Assembly (NCBI GenBank): GCA_016650125.1
Contig: JAENWT010000001.1
Span: 181,511 to 245,510 of the forward strand
Length of the DNA: 64,000 nucleotides
Origin: Thermoleophilia bacterium
Lineage (GTDB): Bacteria > Actinomycetota > Thermoleophilia > Solirubrobacterales > 70-9
Direction of reading: 5' to 3'
Shown here: piece by piece, positions 29,724 to 39,795 of the stretch
Position numbering within the stretch: the stretch's first letter is position 1
Layout of the letters: the number at the start of each line of letters is the position of its first letter
Notes under the pieces: model-generated
Database searches by the model: none
Told to the model about the DNA's origin: nothing
What the model saw: the letters and a program-made list of their open reading frames with translations, nothing else
Translations under genes and position numbers: made by a program

Positions 29724-30724
29724 TGAACGCGATGGTGCTGGCCGCCGGCCTGGGCACCAGGTTGCGGCCGATTACCTATTCGGTGCCGAAACCGATGGTG
29801 CCCGTGCTGAACCGTCCGGTGATGGAACACATCGTGCGGCTGCTCGAGGGGCACTCTTTCAGCCGGATCGTCGCCAACCTCCACTGGTTTCCGGAGACGA
29901 TCACGAACCACTTCGGAGACGGTTCCGGGTTTGGCGTCGAGCTCGAGTACAGCCGCGAAGAGCAGCTCCTTGGCACGGCCGGCGGCGTCTTCAAAGCCCG
30001 AGAGTTCCTCGGCGACTCCTTCCTCGTCATCTCCGGTGATGCGCTCACCGACATCGATCTGACCGCGATGAAGGAATTCCACGAGTCGCATGATGGTGTT
30101 GCCACCCTGGCCACCAAGAAGGTCAAGGACACCTCGGAATTCGGCGTGATCATCAGCGATGGCGACGGCCGGATCCAGGGTTTCCAGGAAAAACCCGAAC
30201 CGGCGGAGGCGCTCTCGGACCTCGCTAACTGCGGGATCTACATGTTCGACCGGGAGATATTCGACTTTTTCCCAGGACCCGGCGAAAGCAAACTGTCGGA
30301 GCCGGGCCAACCGGACGGCTTTGCCGACTGGGCCCTGGATGTGTTTCCGGCGCTGATGGAATCAGGACGGCCGTTCTACTCACACGAGTTCGATTCGTAC
30401 TGGAACGATGTCGGCACGGTCTCGGAGTTCCTCCAGGGCAGTTTCGACGGACTCACCGGCGCCGTGGATCTGGCGATCGAGGAGCCCGAGGTCAGCCCCG
30501 GCGTCTGGGTGGATGACGATGTCGCGACCGACGGCGTCGAGATCAAGGGGCCGGTCCTGATCGCGGAGGGCTGCGAGATATCGCCCGGCGCGGAACTGAC
30601 CGGCCCGCTCGTGCTCGGCCGGAACTGCAAGGTAGGCGAGGGTGCCCGCCTGAAAGAGACGATCCTGCTCGATGGCAGCGAGGTCGCGGCCGGATCGTTC
30701 GCGTTCGGCGGAGTACTGGGCTGA
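29723..30724 (+). CDS. Sugar-phosphate nucleotidyltransferase (mannose-1-phosphate guanylyltransferase-like)
   Basis: 333 residues, ATG overlapping the isomerase stop. The catalytic motif is MVLAAGLGTRLRPITYSVPKP. The loop ISGDALTDIDLTAMKEFH and the GFQEKPEP site are as in GDP-mannose pyrophosphorylases. The C-terminal beta-helix is short (from about residue 265). Two different nucleotidyltransferases flanking a PGI/PMI suggest that two NDP-sugars are made, or one with a divergent paralogue. The gene ends 18 bp before repeat copy 2. Confidence 0.9.
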   Translation: MNAMVLAAGLGTRLRPITYSVPKPMVPVLNRPVMEHIVRLLEGHSFSRIVANLHWFPETITNHFGDGSGFGVELEYSREEQLLGTAGGVFKAREFLGDSFLVISGDALTDIDLTAMKEFHESHDGVATLATKKVKDTSEFGVIISDGDGRIQGFQEKPEPAEALSDLANCGIYMFDREIFDFFPGPGESKLSEPGQPDGFADWALDVFPALMESGRPFYSHEFDSYWNDVGTVSEFLQGSFDGLTGAVDLAIEEPEVSPGVWVDDDVATDGVEIKGPVLIAEGCEISPGAELTGPLVLGRNCKVGEGARLKETILLDGSEVAAGSFAFGGVLG

Positions 30725-30742
30725 CCCGGAGGCGGGCCGGGT

Positions 30743-31121
30743 ATCGGTCTACCGCAGGGGCGGGCAAAACAGGAAACAGGAGAACGAACCTTTTGTGTTT
30801 TGCCCTATTCGAGTCTCGCTGAGTTCTGCATAAGGCCGGATTTCCCAACTGGGAAATCACGGCGTTTGCTGCAGTGAGTGGCCTATCCGTTAGCGGTACC
30901 GGGTTGAGTTGGCGAGATCCCGAAGGACGTGGATAATCCACGGTTTTCGGGATCTCGGTGCCTGGAGGGCTGAGTTACTTCGGCCTCAGGCGTGGTGCGG
31001 GTGTTCCTGTCCAGGTGCCTAGTTGTCAATCAATCGCGGCGCAGCACGACCAAAGGGAGCGTCCCATCCGTTAAATCGCATCCTGGACAGGAATGCCCGC
31101 GCCGCGCCCGGGTAGACCGAT
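30743..31121. repeat. Modular hairpin element, copy 2 (most complete)
   Basis: 379 bp bounded by perfect 11-base inverted ends, ATCGGTCTACC (30743-30753) and its complement (31111-31121). It contains four hairpins in series. H1: 30762-30771 with 30796-30805. H2: 30835-30846 with 30851-30863, with one bulge, in reverse orientation relative to copies 1 and 3. H3: 30913-30924 with 30946-30957, around an inner GTGGA/TCCAC stem. H4: 30989-31015 with 31082-31108, 27 bp. No target-site duplication is evident. The rest of 30725-31183 is unremarkable. Confidence 0.88.
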
Positions 31122-31183
31122 GTCGTTTGCCTTATGTAACCGCGTTGACTCCCGCCTGCCGGAACCGCAGGAACGATGGCGCC

Positions 31184-31807
31184 ATGAAGGCAAATCGCTT
31201 CGCGCGACTCCTCGTACCTCCGGCCTGCGCCGCCTGCCATTCACCTTGCGAGCCGGGGCGGTCGGTCTGCGCCGCCTGTGTGCGCGAACTTGACCTGTCC
31301 GGGCCGATTCACGACCCGGCGCTGCCGGGGATCGAGGCGATCTGCTCGGTCGCTGCTCACAGCGGGGTCGGCCGGACGATCCTCGCTGCTTACAAGTTCA
31401 ACGGGTTGTTCGGCCTGGCCCCGTTTATCGCGTCACGGATGAGCGAGGTGGCGCCGACCACCGGCGAGTCCGGCTGCGTGGTCCCGGTGCCGGCCGCCGG
31501 ACTGCGTCGCCGGCTGCGCGGCTTCGACACCGCCGAGGACCTCGCCCGGAGGCTTTCAGGCTGGACCGGGTGGCCGATCCAGACCGGATCGCTGGTCCGG
31601 GTCGGCCAGGGCCGGCAGCGCGGGAGGGGGCGGAGCACCCGCCTGGCCGACCCGCCGGTGATCAAAACCCGGAAGGAACACGACGGCTTGATCCTGCTGG
31701 TCGACGACGTGGTCACCACCGGAGCGACCCTCGTCACCTGCGCGCGAACCCTGCGTGCGAGCGGAGCGTCACGTGTCCTGGCCGTGACTTTCACCCGGCG
31801 CGTTTGA
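31184..31807 (+). CDS. ComF family phosphoribosyltransferase-like protein
   Basis: 207 residues. The N-terminal cysteine cluster (CAACHSPCEPGRSVCAAC) is the zinc-finger-like region of ComF/GntX proteins. The C-terminal PRTase signature is ILLVDDVVTTGATLVTCA. ComF relatives function in DNA uptake and in handling of imported DNA or damage, but without the other competence genes here the role is uncertain. The start ATG 31184 fits homology; the frame is open upstream into repeat copy 2. Confidence 0.85.
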   Translation: MKANRFARLLVPPACAACHSPCEPGRSVCAACVRELDLSGPIHDPALPGIEAICSVAAHSGVGRTILAAYKFNGLFGLAPFIASRMSEVAPTTGESGCVVPVPAAGLRRRLRGFDTAEDLARRLSGWTGWPIQTGSLVRVGQGRQRGRGRSTRLADPPVIKTRKEHDGLILLVDDVVTTGATLVTCARTLRASGASRVLAVTFTRRV

Positions 31808-31848
31808 ACCACGGGGCAGGAGTTGCCCGGAATATTTCAACCATCCCC

Positions 31849-31877
31849 TTGTCACCGTCATGGCAGATGGCTACCAT
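31849..31877 (+). promoter_or_regulatory. Sigma-70-type promoter for hpf
   Basis: TTGTCA (31849-31854) and TACCAT (31872-31877) are separated by exactly 17 bases. The predicted start lies about 25 bases before the ribosome binding site of the hpf gene. Confidence 0.6.
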
Positions 31878-31910
31878 CGATGGAAGTACGAAAACCCGCT
31901 AGGAGGTCCC

Positions 31911-32279
31911 ATGCGAATCGATATTCGTGGTCGCAACGTCGAAGTAACTGACGATTTGCGCGAGCAGGTGGCCCAGCGGTTCAAACGGATCGGGCAGCAG
32001 CTCTCTCCGTTGGCCCGCATCGAAGTTGTCGTGTCTGAAGAGCGGAACCCCGCCATCACCGACAAGTTCGTGGCCGAAGCGACTCTGCACGTAAAGGGAG
32101 TCACTCTGCATGCCCACGAAGCTACCCCCGAGATGATGCATACCATCCATGAGCTGGCGGAGGACATGCGGCGCCAGGTGAAACGCCACCGGGAGAAACG
32201 TCGTAAGCGCAGCCGTACGCGTCACCTGGTCAACCAGATGCAGGGTCGGCCATCCGACGGAACGTCGGCAAGTCTTTGA
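31911..32279 (+). CDS. hpf: Ribosome hibernation promoting factor, short form
   Basis: 122 residues from ATG 31911, preceded by a perfect AGGAGGT. The beta-alpha-beta core (MRIDIRGRNVEVTDDLREQV, FVAEATLHVKGVTLHAHEA) binds the decoding centre of idle ribosomes. The tail is strongly basic (KRHREKRRKRSRTRH). The second, dimer-forming domain of the long actinobacterial type is absent, so this is a short HPF/YfiA-like form. It lies between comF and secA, a frequent neighbourhood. Confidence 0.9.
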   Translation: MRIDIRGRNVEVTDDLREQVAQRFKRIGQQLSPLARIEVVVSEERNPAITDKFVAEATLHVKGVTLHAHEATPEMMHTIHELAEDMRRQVKRHREKRRKRSRTRHLVNQMQGRPSDGTSASL

Positions 32280-32331
32280 CAAAGTTCCGGCGCGCCAAGG
32301 GCGCCCGGACCGAAAAGTGAGGTGATCACGG

Positions 32332-32349
32332 AGGCCCCGGAAGGGGCCT
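32332..32349 (+). terminator. Terminator-like hairpin after hpf
   Basis: AGGCCCC (32332-32338) pairs with GGGGCCT (32343-32349) around a GGAA tetraloop. GTGA/TCAC arms outside may lengthen it. The T content after it is modest. Confidence 0.55.
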
Positions 32350-32431
32350 TCGTTCACTTCTGGCGGGTACGGGAATCTGCCTGGTGACCGCCGGTCCGGT
32401 GCCGGTATCGATCAACGGCTAACCTTGATTC

Positions 32432-35269
<2,838 letters not shown>

Positions 35270-35300
35270 CGCCGGTCTGAACGGCTCCCGCGAAGCCTGA

Positions 35301-35684
35301 ATGGAGCCCGGAACCAGAGAAGCCGTCGCCAGGGAGTTCGTGCGCAGCTTCAACGAACGAGATCTCGATGCCTTCACCGGGACGCTCGACCCGGAGGTCG
35401 AACTTCATTCGATGAAAGGGCTCGTCCGGGGCGTCCCGCCCGCCCGGGCCTGGGCCGACCGGTCGACGGGCGGCGTCCAGCAGACGGTGGTCGTCAACTC
35501 GGCCGAGGTCGTCGGCGACAAGATTCTGCTGCGCATCCGGCGCGACTGGCACTGGGCGGAGGACGGGTCGCTGGCCGGCAGCGACGAGATGGCCTGGTTC
35601 TTCCTCGTACGGGACAGCGGCATCGTGACCTGGCGGCCGTTCGCCGACACCGCCGAGGCATTCGCGGCTTTCACCAAGCCCTGA
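35301..35684 (+). CDS. NTF2-like/SnoaL-type small protein
   Basis: 127 residues with the cone-shaped NTF2-like fold pattern: an N-terminal helix (REAVAREFVRSFNERDLDAF), then TLDPEVELHSMKG and several beta strands ending in WRPFADTAEAFAAF. The fold serves as an enzyme pocket or as a binding domain, so the function cannot be given. It follows secA by 31 bp and ends eight bases before the convergent CDF gene. Confidence 0.7.
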   Translation: MEPGTREAVAREFVRSFNERDLDAFTGTLDPEVELHSMKGLVRGVPPARAWADRSTGGVQQTVVVNSAEVVGDKILLRIRRDWHWAEDGSLAGSDEMAWFFLVRDSGIVTWRPFADTAEAFAAFTKP

Positions 35685-35692
35685 CCGGCTGC

Positions 35693-36727
35693 TCAGGCGC
35701 CCCGTCCGCCGTGCGGGCCGTGGAAATCGGGTGAGCGGTCGAGGTCGGTGTCCTCGAAGGAAAGCGGATCCTCGATCGGCTCGAGGTGCGTGAAGACAGT
35801 GGCCTGGTCGAAGACGTCCCGCAGCTCCCCTTCGATTCCTTCGGCGAAGTCGTGGCCCTGCTGGACCGACCACCCGCCGGGGACCAGGACGTGCACCGAG
35901 ACGAACGCCCGCCGCCCGGCCCGCCGCGTACGCAATGCATGGAACTGGATGGTTTCGCCGGCGTGTGCGTCGAGAATGCGGGTCACCGCCCGCAGCTCGT
36001 CGTCGGGCAGCGCCTTGTCCATCAGGCCGGACATCGATCCGCGCATCAGTGAGATCCCGGTTCGCACGATGTTTGCGGCGACCAGCAACGCGATGATCGG
36101 GTCGAGGCGCTCGAAGCCGGTGAGGTAGACCAGGGCGACTCCGACGATCACTCCGGCCGAGGTCCAGACGTCGGTCATCAGGTGCCGCCCGTCGGCTTCG
36201 AGCGTCATCGACGTTTCTTCGTGGCCGGTCGAAATCAGGAATCTGCCGACGAACAGGTTGACCAGCGTGGCGGCGACCGATACGGCCAGACCGGCTCCGA
36301 CGTCAGTCAAAGGGACGGGATCGATCAGCCGGCCGATCGCGGCGTAGGCGATCGTGACCGCCGCCAGGACGATCAGGGCCCCTTCGAACCCGGCCGCGAG
36401 GTAATCGGCTTTCTCGTGGCCGTAAGAGTGGTCTTCGTCCGGCGGACGGGTAGACCACAGGATCACGGCGAGGGCGACCAGTGCGGCGACCAGGTTGACC
36501 ACCGATTCGGCGGCGTCGGAGAGCAGTCCGATCGAATCGGTCAGCAGCCAGGCGACGGTCTTCATCGCGATCGTCAGGACCGCCGCGGCGATCGACACGG
36601 AGATGACTCTGACCAGACGCTTTCGTCGCCGGTCATCCTGGCTTTGACCCGGGTTCGGGGTAACTGTCGGAGCGATCTGAAGGATTCTCCCAGTCCTCCC
36701 CCAAAAGGCGTGTGAACTAGTCTGCAT
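35693..36727 (-). CDS. Cation diffusion facilitator (CDF) family transporter
   Basis: About 344 residues with six membrane helices. It exports divalent metals such as zinc or iron by proton exchange. The metal-site helices carry GLLSDAAESVVNLVAAL (helix 2) and ADGRHLMTDVWTSAGVIVG (helix 5, HxxxD). DEDHSYGHEKADYLAAG is the loop motif. A cytosolic C-terminal domain (about 250-344) has several His. The ATG chosen (36727) is two bases from the divergent prfB ATG; a later start is possible and the frame is open beyond it. Confidence 0.88.
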   Translation of the reverse strand: MQTSSHAFWGRTGRILQIAPTVTPNPGQSQDDRRRKRLVRVISVSIAAAVLTIAMKTVAWLLTDSIGLLSDAAESVVNLVAALVALAVILWSTRPPDEDHSYGHEKADYLAAGFEGALIVLAAVTIAYAAIGRLIDPVPLTDVGAGLAVSVAATLVNLFVGRFLISTGHEETSMTLEADGRHLMTDVWTSAGVIVGVALVYLTGFERLDPIIALLVAANIVRTGISLMRGSMSGLMDKALPDDELRAVTRILDAHAGETIQFHALRTRRAGRRAFVSVHVLVPGGWSVQQGHDFAEGIEGELRDVFDQATVFTHLEPIEDPLSFEDTDLDRSPDFHGPHGGRGA

Positions 36728-36729
36728 GC

Positions 36730-37836
36730 ATGGCCGAAGCCGTAAACATCGAATCCGTTCCGGCCCGGCTGACGGCGATCCAGGACAACCTGACCCTGCT
36801 CGACGACTATCTCGATCCGGCTGCCCTTCAGACCGAAATCGACCGTCTCGAGAACGAAATGCAGGACCCGGCATTCTGGGACGACCAGGAGAAGGCGGCC
36901 AAGGCCTCGGCCGAGCATTCGCGGGCTCAGAAGAAGCTGACGAGCTTCCGCGGACTCCAGTCCGAGGCCACCGACCTGGTCGAGATGGCCGAGATGGCCG
37001 AAGCCGACGCCGAGATGGCGGCCGAGCTCGACGACCAGCTCGCTTCGGTCGAATCCCGGCTCGAGGAACTCGAAGAAGCCCGGCTCTTCAGTGGCGAGTA
37101 CGACGCCGGCGACGCCCTGGTCACGGTCCACGCCGGCGCCGGCGGGACCGATTCCCAGGACTGGGCCGAGATCCTCCTGCGCATGTATCTGCGCTGGGCC
37201 GAACGCCGCGGTTTCACGGTCGAGATGAAAGAGGCGTCCGAAGGCGACGAAGCCGGCCTCAAGTCGGCGACCTTCATGCTCAAGGGGGAGAACGCCTACG
37301 GGCTGATCGCGGCCGAGCGCGGCGTCCACCGGCTGGTCCGTATCTCACCCTTCGATTCCTCCGCCCGCCGCCACACGAGTTTCGCCCAGGTGGACGTGGC
37401 CCCGGTCGTCGACGAGACGGTGGACGTCGAGATCGATGAGACTGAAGTCCGGGTCGACACCTACCGTGCGTCCGGTGCCGGCGGACAGCACGTCAACAAG
37501 ACCGACTCCGCCGTCCGCCTGACCCACTTGCCGACCGGCGTGGTCGTCCAGTGCCAGAACGAACGGTCACAGACACAGAACAAGGCCCAGGCGATGCAGA
37601 TGCTGAAGTCCAAGCTGATCGAGCTCGAAGAACGCAAGCGCACCGAGGCCATGAACAAGGAGCGCGGCGAAATGAAGGACGTGGCCTGGGGATCCCAGAT
37701 CCGAAGCTACGTAATGCACCCGTACACGATGGTCAAGGATCACCGCACCGACTACGAAGTCGGAGATACCCAGAAGGTCCTCGACGGCGATATCGACGGG
37801 TTCATCCGCGAGTACCTGAACCGCACTGTGGTCTGA
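36730..37836 (+). CDS. prfB: Peptide chain release factor 2
   Basis: RF2, 368 residues, decoding UGA and UAA. The codon-recognition tripeptide is SPF at residues 206-208 (ISPFDSSARRHTSFA). The catalytic GGQ is at 251-253 in RASGAGGQHVNKTDSAVRLTH. There is no in-frame UGA and no programmed-frameshift site near codon 25, so the autoregulatory frameshift seen in many bacteria is missing. No Shine-Dalgarno is seen next to the ATG. It is followed directly by repeat copy 3. Confidence 0.96.
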   Translation: MAEAVNIESVPARLTAIQDNLTLLDDYLDPAALQTEIDRLENEMQDPAFWDDQEKAAKASAEHSRAQKKLTSFRGLQSEATDLVEMAEMAEADAEMAAELDDQLASVESRLEELEEARLFSGEYDAGDALVTVHAGAGGTDSQDWAEILLRMYLRWAERRGFTVEMKEASEGDEAGLKSATFMLKGENAYGLIAAERGVHRLVRISPFDSSARRHTSFAQVDVAPVVDETVDVEIDETEVRVDTYRASGAGGQHVNKTDSAVRLTHLPTGVVVQCQNERSQTQNKAQAMQMLKSKLIELEERKRTEAMNKERGEMKDVAWGSQIRSYVMHPYTMVKDHRTDYEVGDTQKVLDGDIDGFIREYLNRTVV

Positions 37837-37845
37837 GCCGCTAAG

Positions 37846-38382
37846 GCTGACCACTGCGATGTCGTTACGACCCCCCACTGCGGCAAACACCGGATTTGCC
37901 CGAAGGCAAATTCGGTGCCTAATGCAAAGCGTTGATAGAGGAGAGAGGGGGTGGCGTCAGGCCAATTCCCGCTGTTCTTTGCCGCGTTTAGTGCATATAG
38001 GCCTACAAAGCGGCACAGAACGGCTTCACCCAGGACCCAACTTCGATGTCTCGAGTAGCTGACCATGTCTTTACCGGGCTACCCCGGTACGGCCTAAACG
38101 GCGAAACGGAAGTCCAAGTAGCTGCGGTACCCGGCCGACCTTTGAGAAGCGACCCGGATCGAGGCCGCATGGTGGCCCTTTTCCCGGTCACTTCGGCCCT
38201 GGGTGTGGTGCGGGTGTCCCTGTCCAGGTGCCTCCGGTTGTGTATTACCCAAGCGCAGCGGCGCCTCGCCTGAAGTCCCCATCGCTACCAGGGCATCCTG
38301 GACAGGGATGCCCGCACCACACCCCACGGCAGAACGCATCCTGGTCAGGGGTACCCGGACCGCGCCCGGGGTAAGACCGAAT
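37846..38382. repeat. Modular hairpin element, copy 3
   Basis: Fills most of the 545 bp between prfB and the convergent ogt gene. The left terminal repeat is lost; a degraded right end, GGTAAGACCGAAT, lies at 38370-38382. It shares the 13-bp stem with copy 1 (37888-37900 with 37905-37917), a near-identical 80-base block (37959-38039 against 8568-8647) and the 27-bp hairpin with copy 2 (38202-38228 with 38297-38323). A partly duplicated right arm (38333-38380) follows. An extra 7-bp hairpin is at 38072-38089. The GGGCAAAA module of copy 1 is absent. Confidence 0.82.
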
Positions 38383-38912
38383 CAGGACCCGAGTGTGCCC
38401 TGGGGGTTTTCCAGGTCCAGCAGTCGCTGCTTCAATCGCTGCCCGCTCTTGCCACCACCAAACCCCCCGAGGCTTCCGTCGCTCCTGATCACCCTGTGGC
38501 AGGGCACGATGATCGCGATCGGGTTGACCGACAGCGCCGCACCGGCCGCCCGCTGCGCTCCGGGGCTGCCGGCCATTTCGGCCACCTCTCCATAGCTGCG
38601 CGTTTCGCCGTAGGGGATCGTCGCCGTGGCCTGCAGGACCTGGCGGTTGAAACCGGTGACCAAGCGCCAATCAAGTTCCAGTTCGAACCCGGTGCGGCGC
38701 CCGGCCAGGAAATCCTCGATCTGATCGACCGCCCCGTTGACTTTCTCGCCACCTTCGACCGGCTCCAGCCGGGTCCGGCTGATGACCTCTTCGACCAGCT
38801 CGTCCGGGTCGGAACCGGGCAGCGAGACACGAACGACGCCTGCGTCGGTGGCCGCGAGCGCGACCGGTCCGAGCTCGGTGTCAAAGGCCGTGTGGCTGAA
38901 GCTGTCCGTCAT
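38382..38912 (-). CDS. ogt: Methylated-DNA--protein-cysteine methyltransferase
   Basis: 176 residues. It repairs O6-alkylguanine by irreversible transfer of the alkyl group to its own cysteine. The acceptor Cys138 is in AIIVPCHRVIRSDGSLGGFGGG. The helix-turn-helix part (ATIPYGETRSYGEVAEMAG) is normal. The start is ATG 38912; the frame stays open upstream across nadC but without homology. The stop lies at the edge of repeat copy 3. It is divergent from nadC, with 22 bp between the starts. Confidence 0.94.
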   Translation of the reverse strand: MTDSFSHTAFDTELGPVALAATDAGVVRVSLPGSDPDELVEEVISRTRLEPVEGGEKVNGAVDQIEDFLAGRRTGFELELDWRLVTGFNRQVLQATATIPYGETRSYGEVAEMAGSPGAQRAAGAALSVNPIAIIVPCHRVIRSDGSLGGFGGGKSGQRLKQRLLDLENPQGTLGS

Positions 38913-38934
38913 CCGTTCATCATAAGGTTGACGT

Positions 38935-39786
38935 ATGACCACTTTGCCCGACGGCACTGTCGAGCTGATCGACAGGGCGCTGGATGAGGACCTCGGCTCC
39001 GGTGACGTCACCGCCGAGGCAACCGTCCCGGCGGAGCTCCAGGCCCAGGCCCACATCGTCCAGAAGGAACCGGGTGTGATCTGCGGGCTCGACATCGTCG
39101 AGGAAGTCTTTCGCCGGACCGGCGCCGCCGAGATGGACCGCACGGTGATCGAAGGGCACTGGCACGACTCGGTGCCGCGCGATGTGGCCCTGGTGCAGGG
39201 GCCGGCCCGGGCCCTGCTCGCCGGTGAGCGTGTCGCCCTCAACTTCCTCGGTCACCTCTCCGGAATCTCCACACTCACCGCGCAGTTCGTGGACGCCGTG
39301 GCTGGGACCCGCGCCAAGATCCTCGACACCCGCAAGACGACGCCGGGGATGCGCCTGCTCGAGAAGCGGGCCGTTTCGTGGGGTGGCGGACTGAACCACC
39401 GGTTCGGCCTTTTCGACGCGGTGCTGATCAAGGAAAACCACATCGCCATGGCCGGCGGGGTGGAGGCGGCGGTGGACGCGACCCGCCGGGCGTCGCCCGA
39501 TCTCAAGATCGAAGTTGAAGCCGAGACGCTCGACGAGGTCGCCGCAGCGCTACGGGCCGAAGCCGATCAGATCCTGCTCGACAACATGGATACTGACCAG
39601 CTCGCCGCTGCCGTAGCGGCGAGGAATGACGAGAGGCCTGACACCAAGCTGGAGGCCTCGGGCGGCATCACTCTCGCCAACGTCGCCGACGTCGCGGCGA
39701 CCGGTGTCGACTTCATCTCGATCGGTGCCTTGACGCATTCCGCTCCCAGCCTGGATGTCTCCCTGCTGCTGAACCCACTGTCGTAG
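38935..39786 (+). CDS. nadC: Nicotinate-nucleotide pyrophosphorylase (quinolinate phosphoribosyltransferase)
   Basis: 283 residues. It converts quinolinate and PRPP to nicotinate mononucleotide in de novo NAD synthesis. Motifs are EDLGSGDVTAEATVP, LNFLGHLSGISTLTAQFV, DTRKTTPGMRLLEKRAV and the C-terminal barrel strands KLEASGGITLANVADVA and GVDFISIGALTHS. Nine bases separate it from nadA. L-aspartate oxidase (nadB) is not next to it. Confidence 0.96.
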   Translation: MTTLPDGTVELIDRALDEDLGSGDVTAEATVPAELQAQAHIVQKEPGVICGLDIVEEVFRRTGAAEMDRTVIEGHWHDSVPRDVALVQGPARALLAGERVALNFLGHLSGISTLTAQFVDAVAGTRAKILDTRKTTPGMRLLEKRAVSWGGGLNHRFGLFDAVLIKENHIAMAGGVEAAVDATRRASPDLKIEVEAETLDEVAAALRAEADQILLDNMDTDQLAAAVAARNDERPDTKLEASGGITLANVADVAATGVDFISIGALTHSAPSLDVSLLLNPLS

Positions 39787-39795
39787 AATCGGTTC

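Noticed and set aside
30725..31183. CRISPR array
   Set aside because: The repeats are inverted hairpins of differing sequence, not regularly spaced direct repeats with unique spacers; no cas genes occur in the window.
36730..36830. Programmed frameshift in prfB
   Set aside because: The frame is continuous from the ATG, and no in-frame UGA with an upstream Shine-Dalgarno-like slip site is present.
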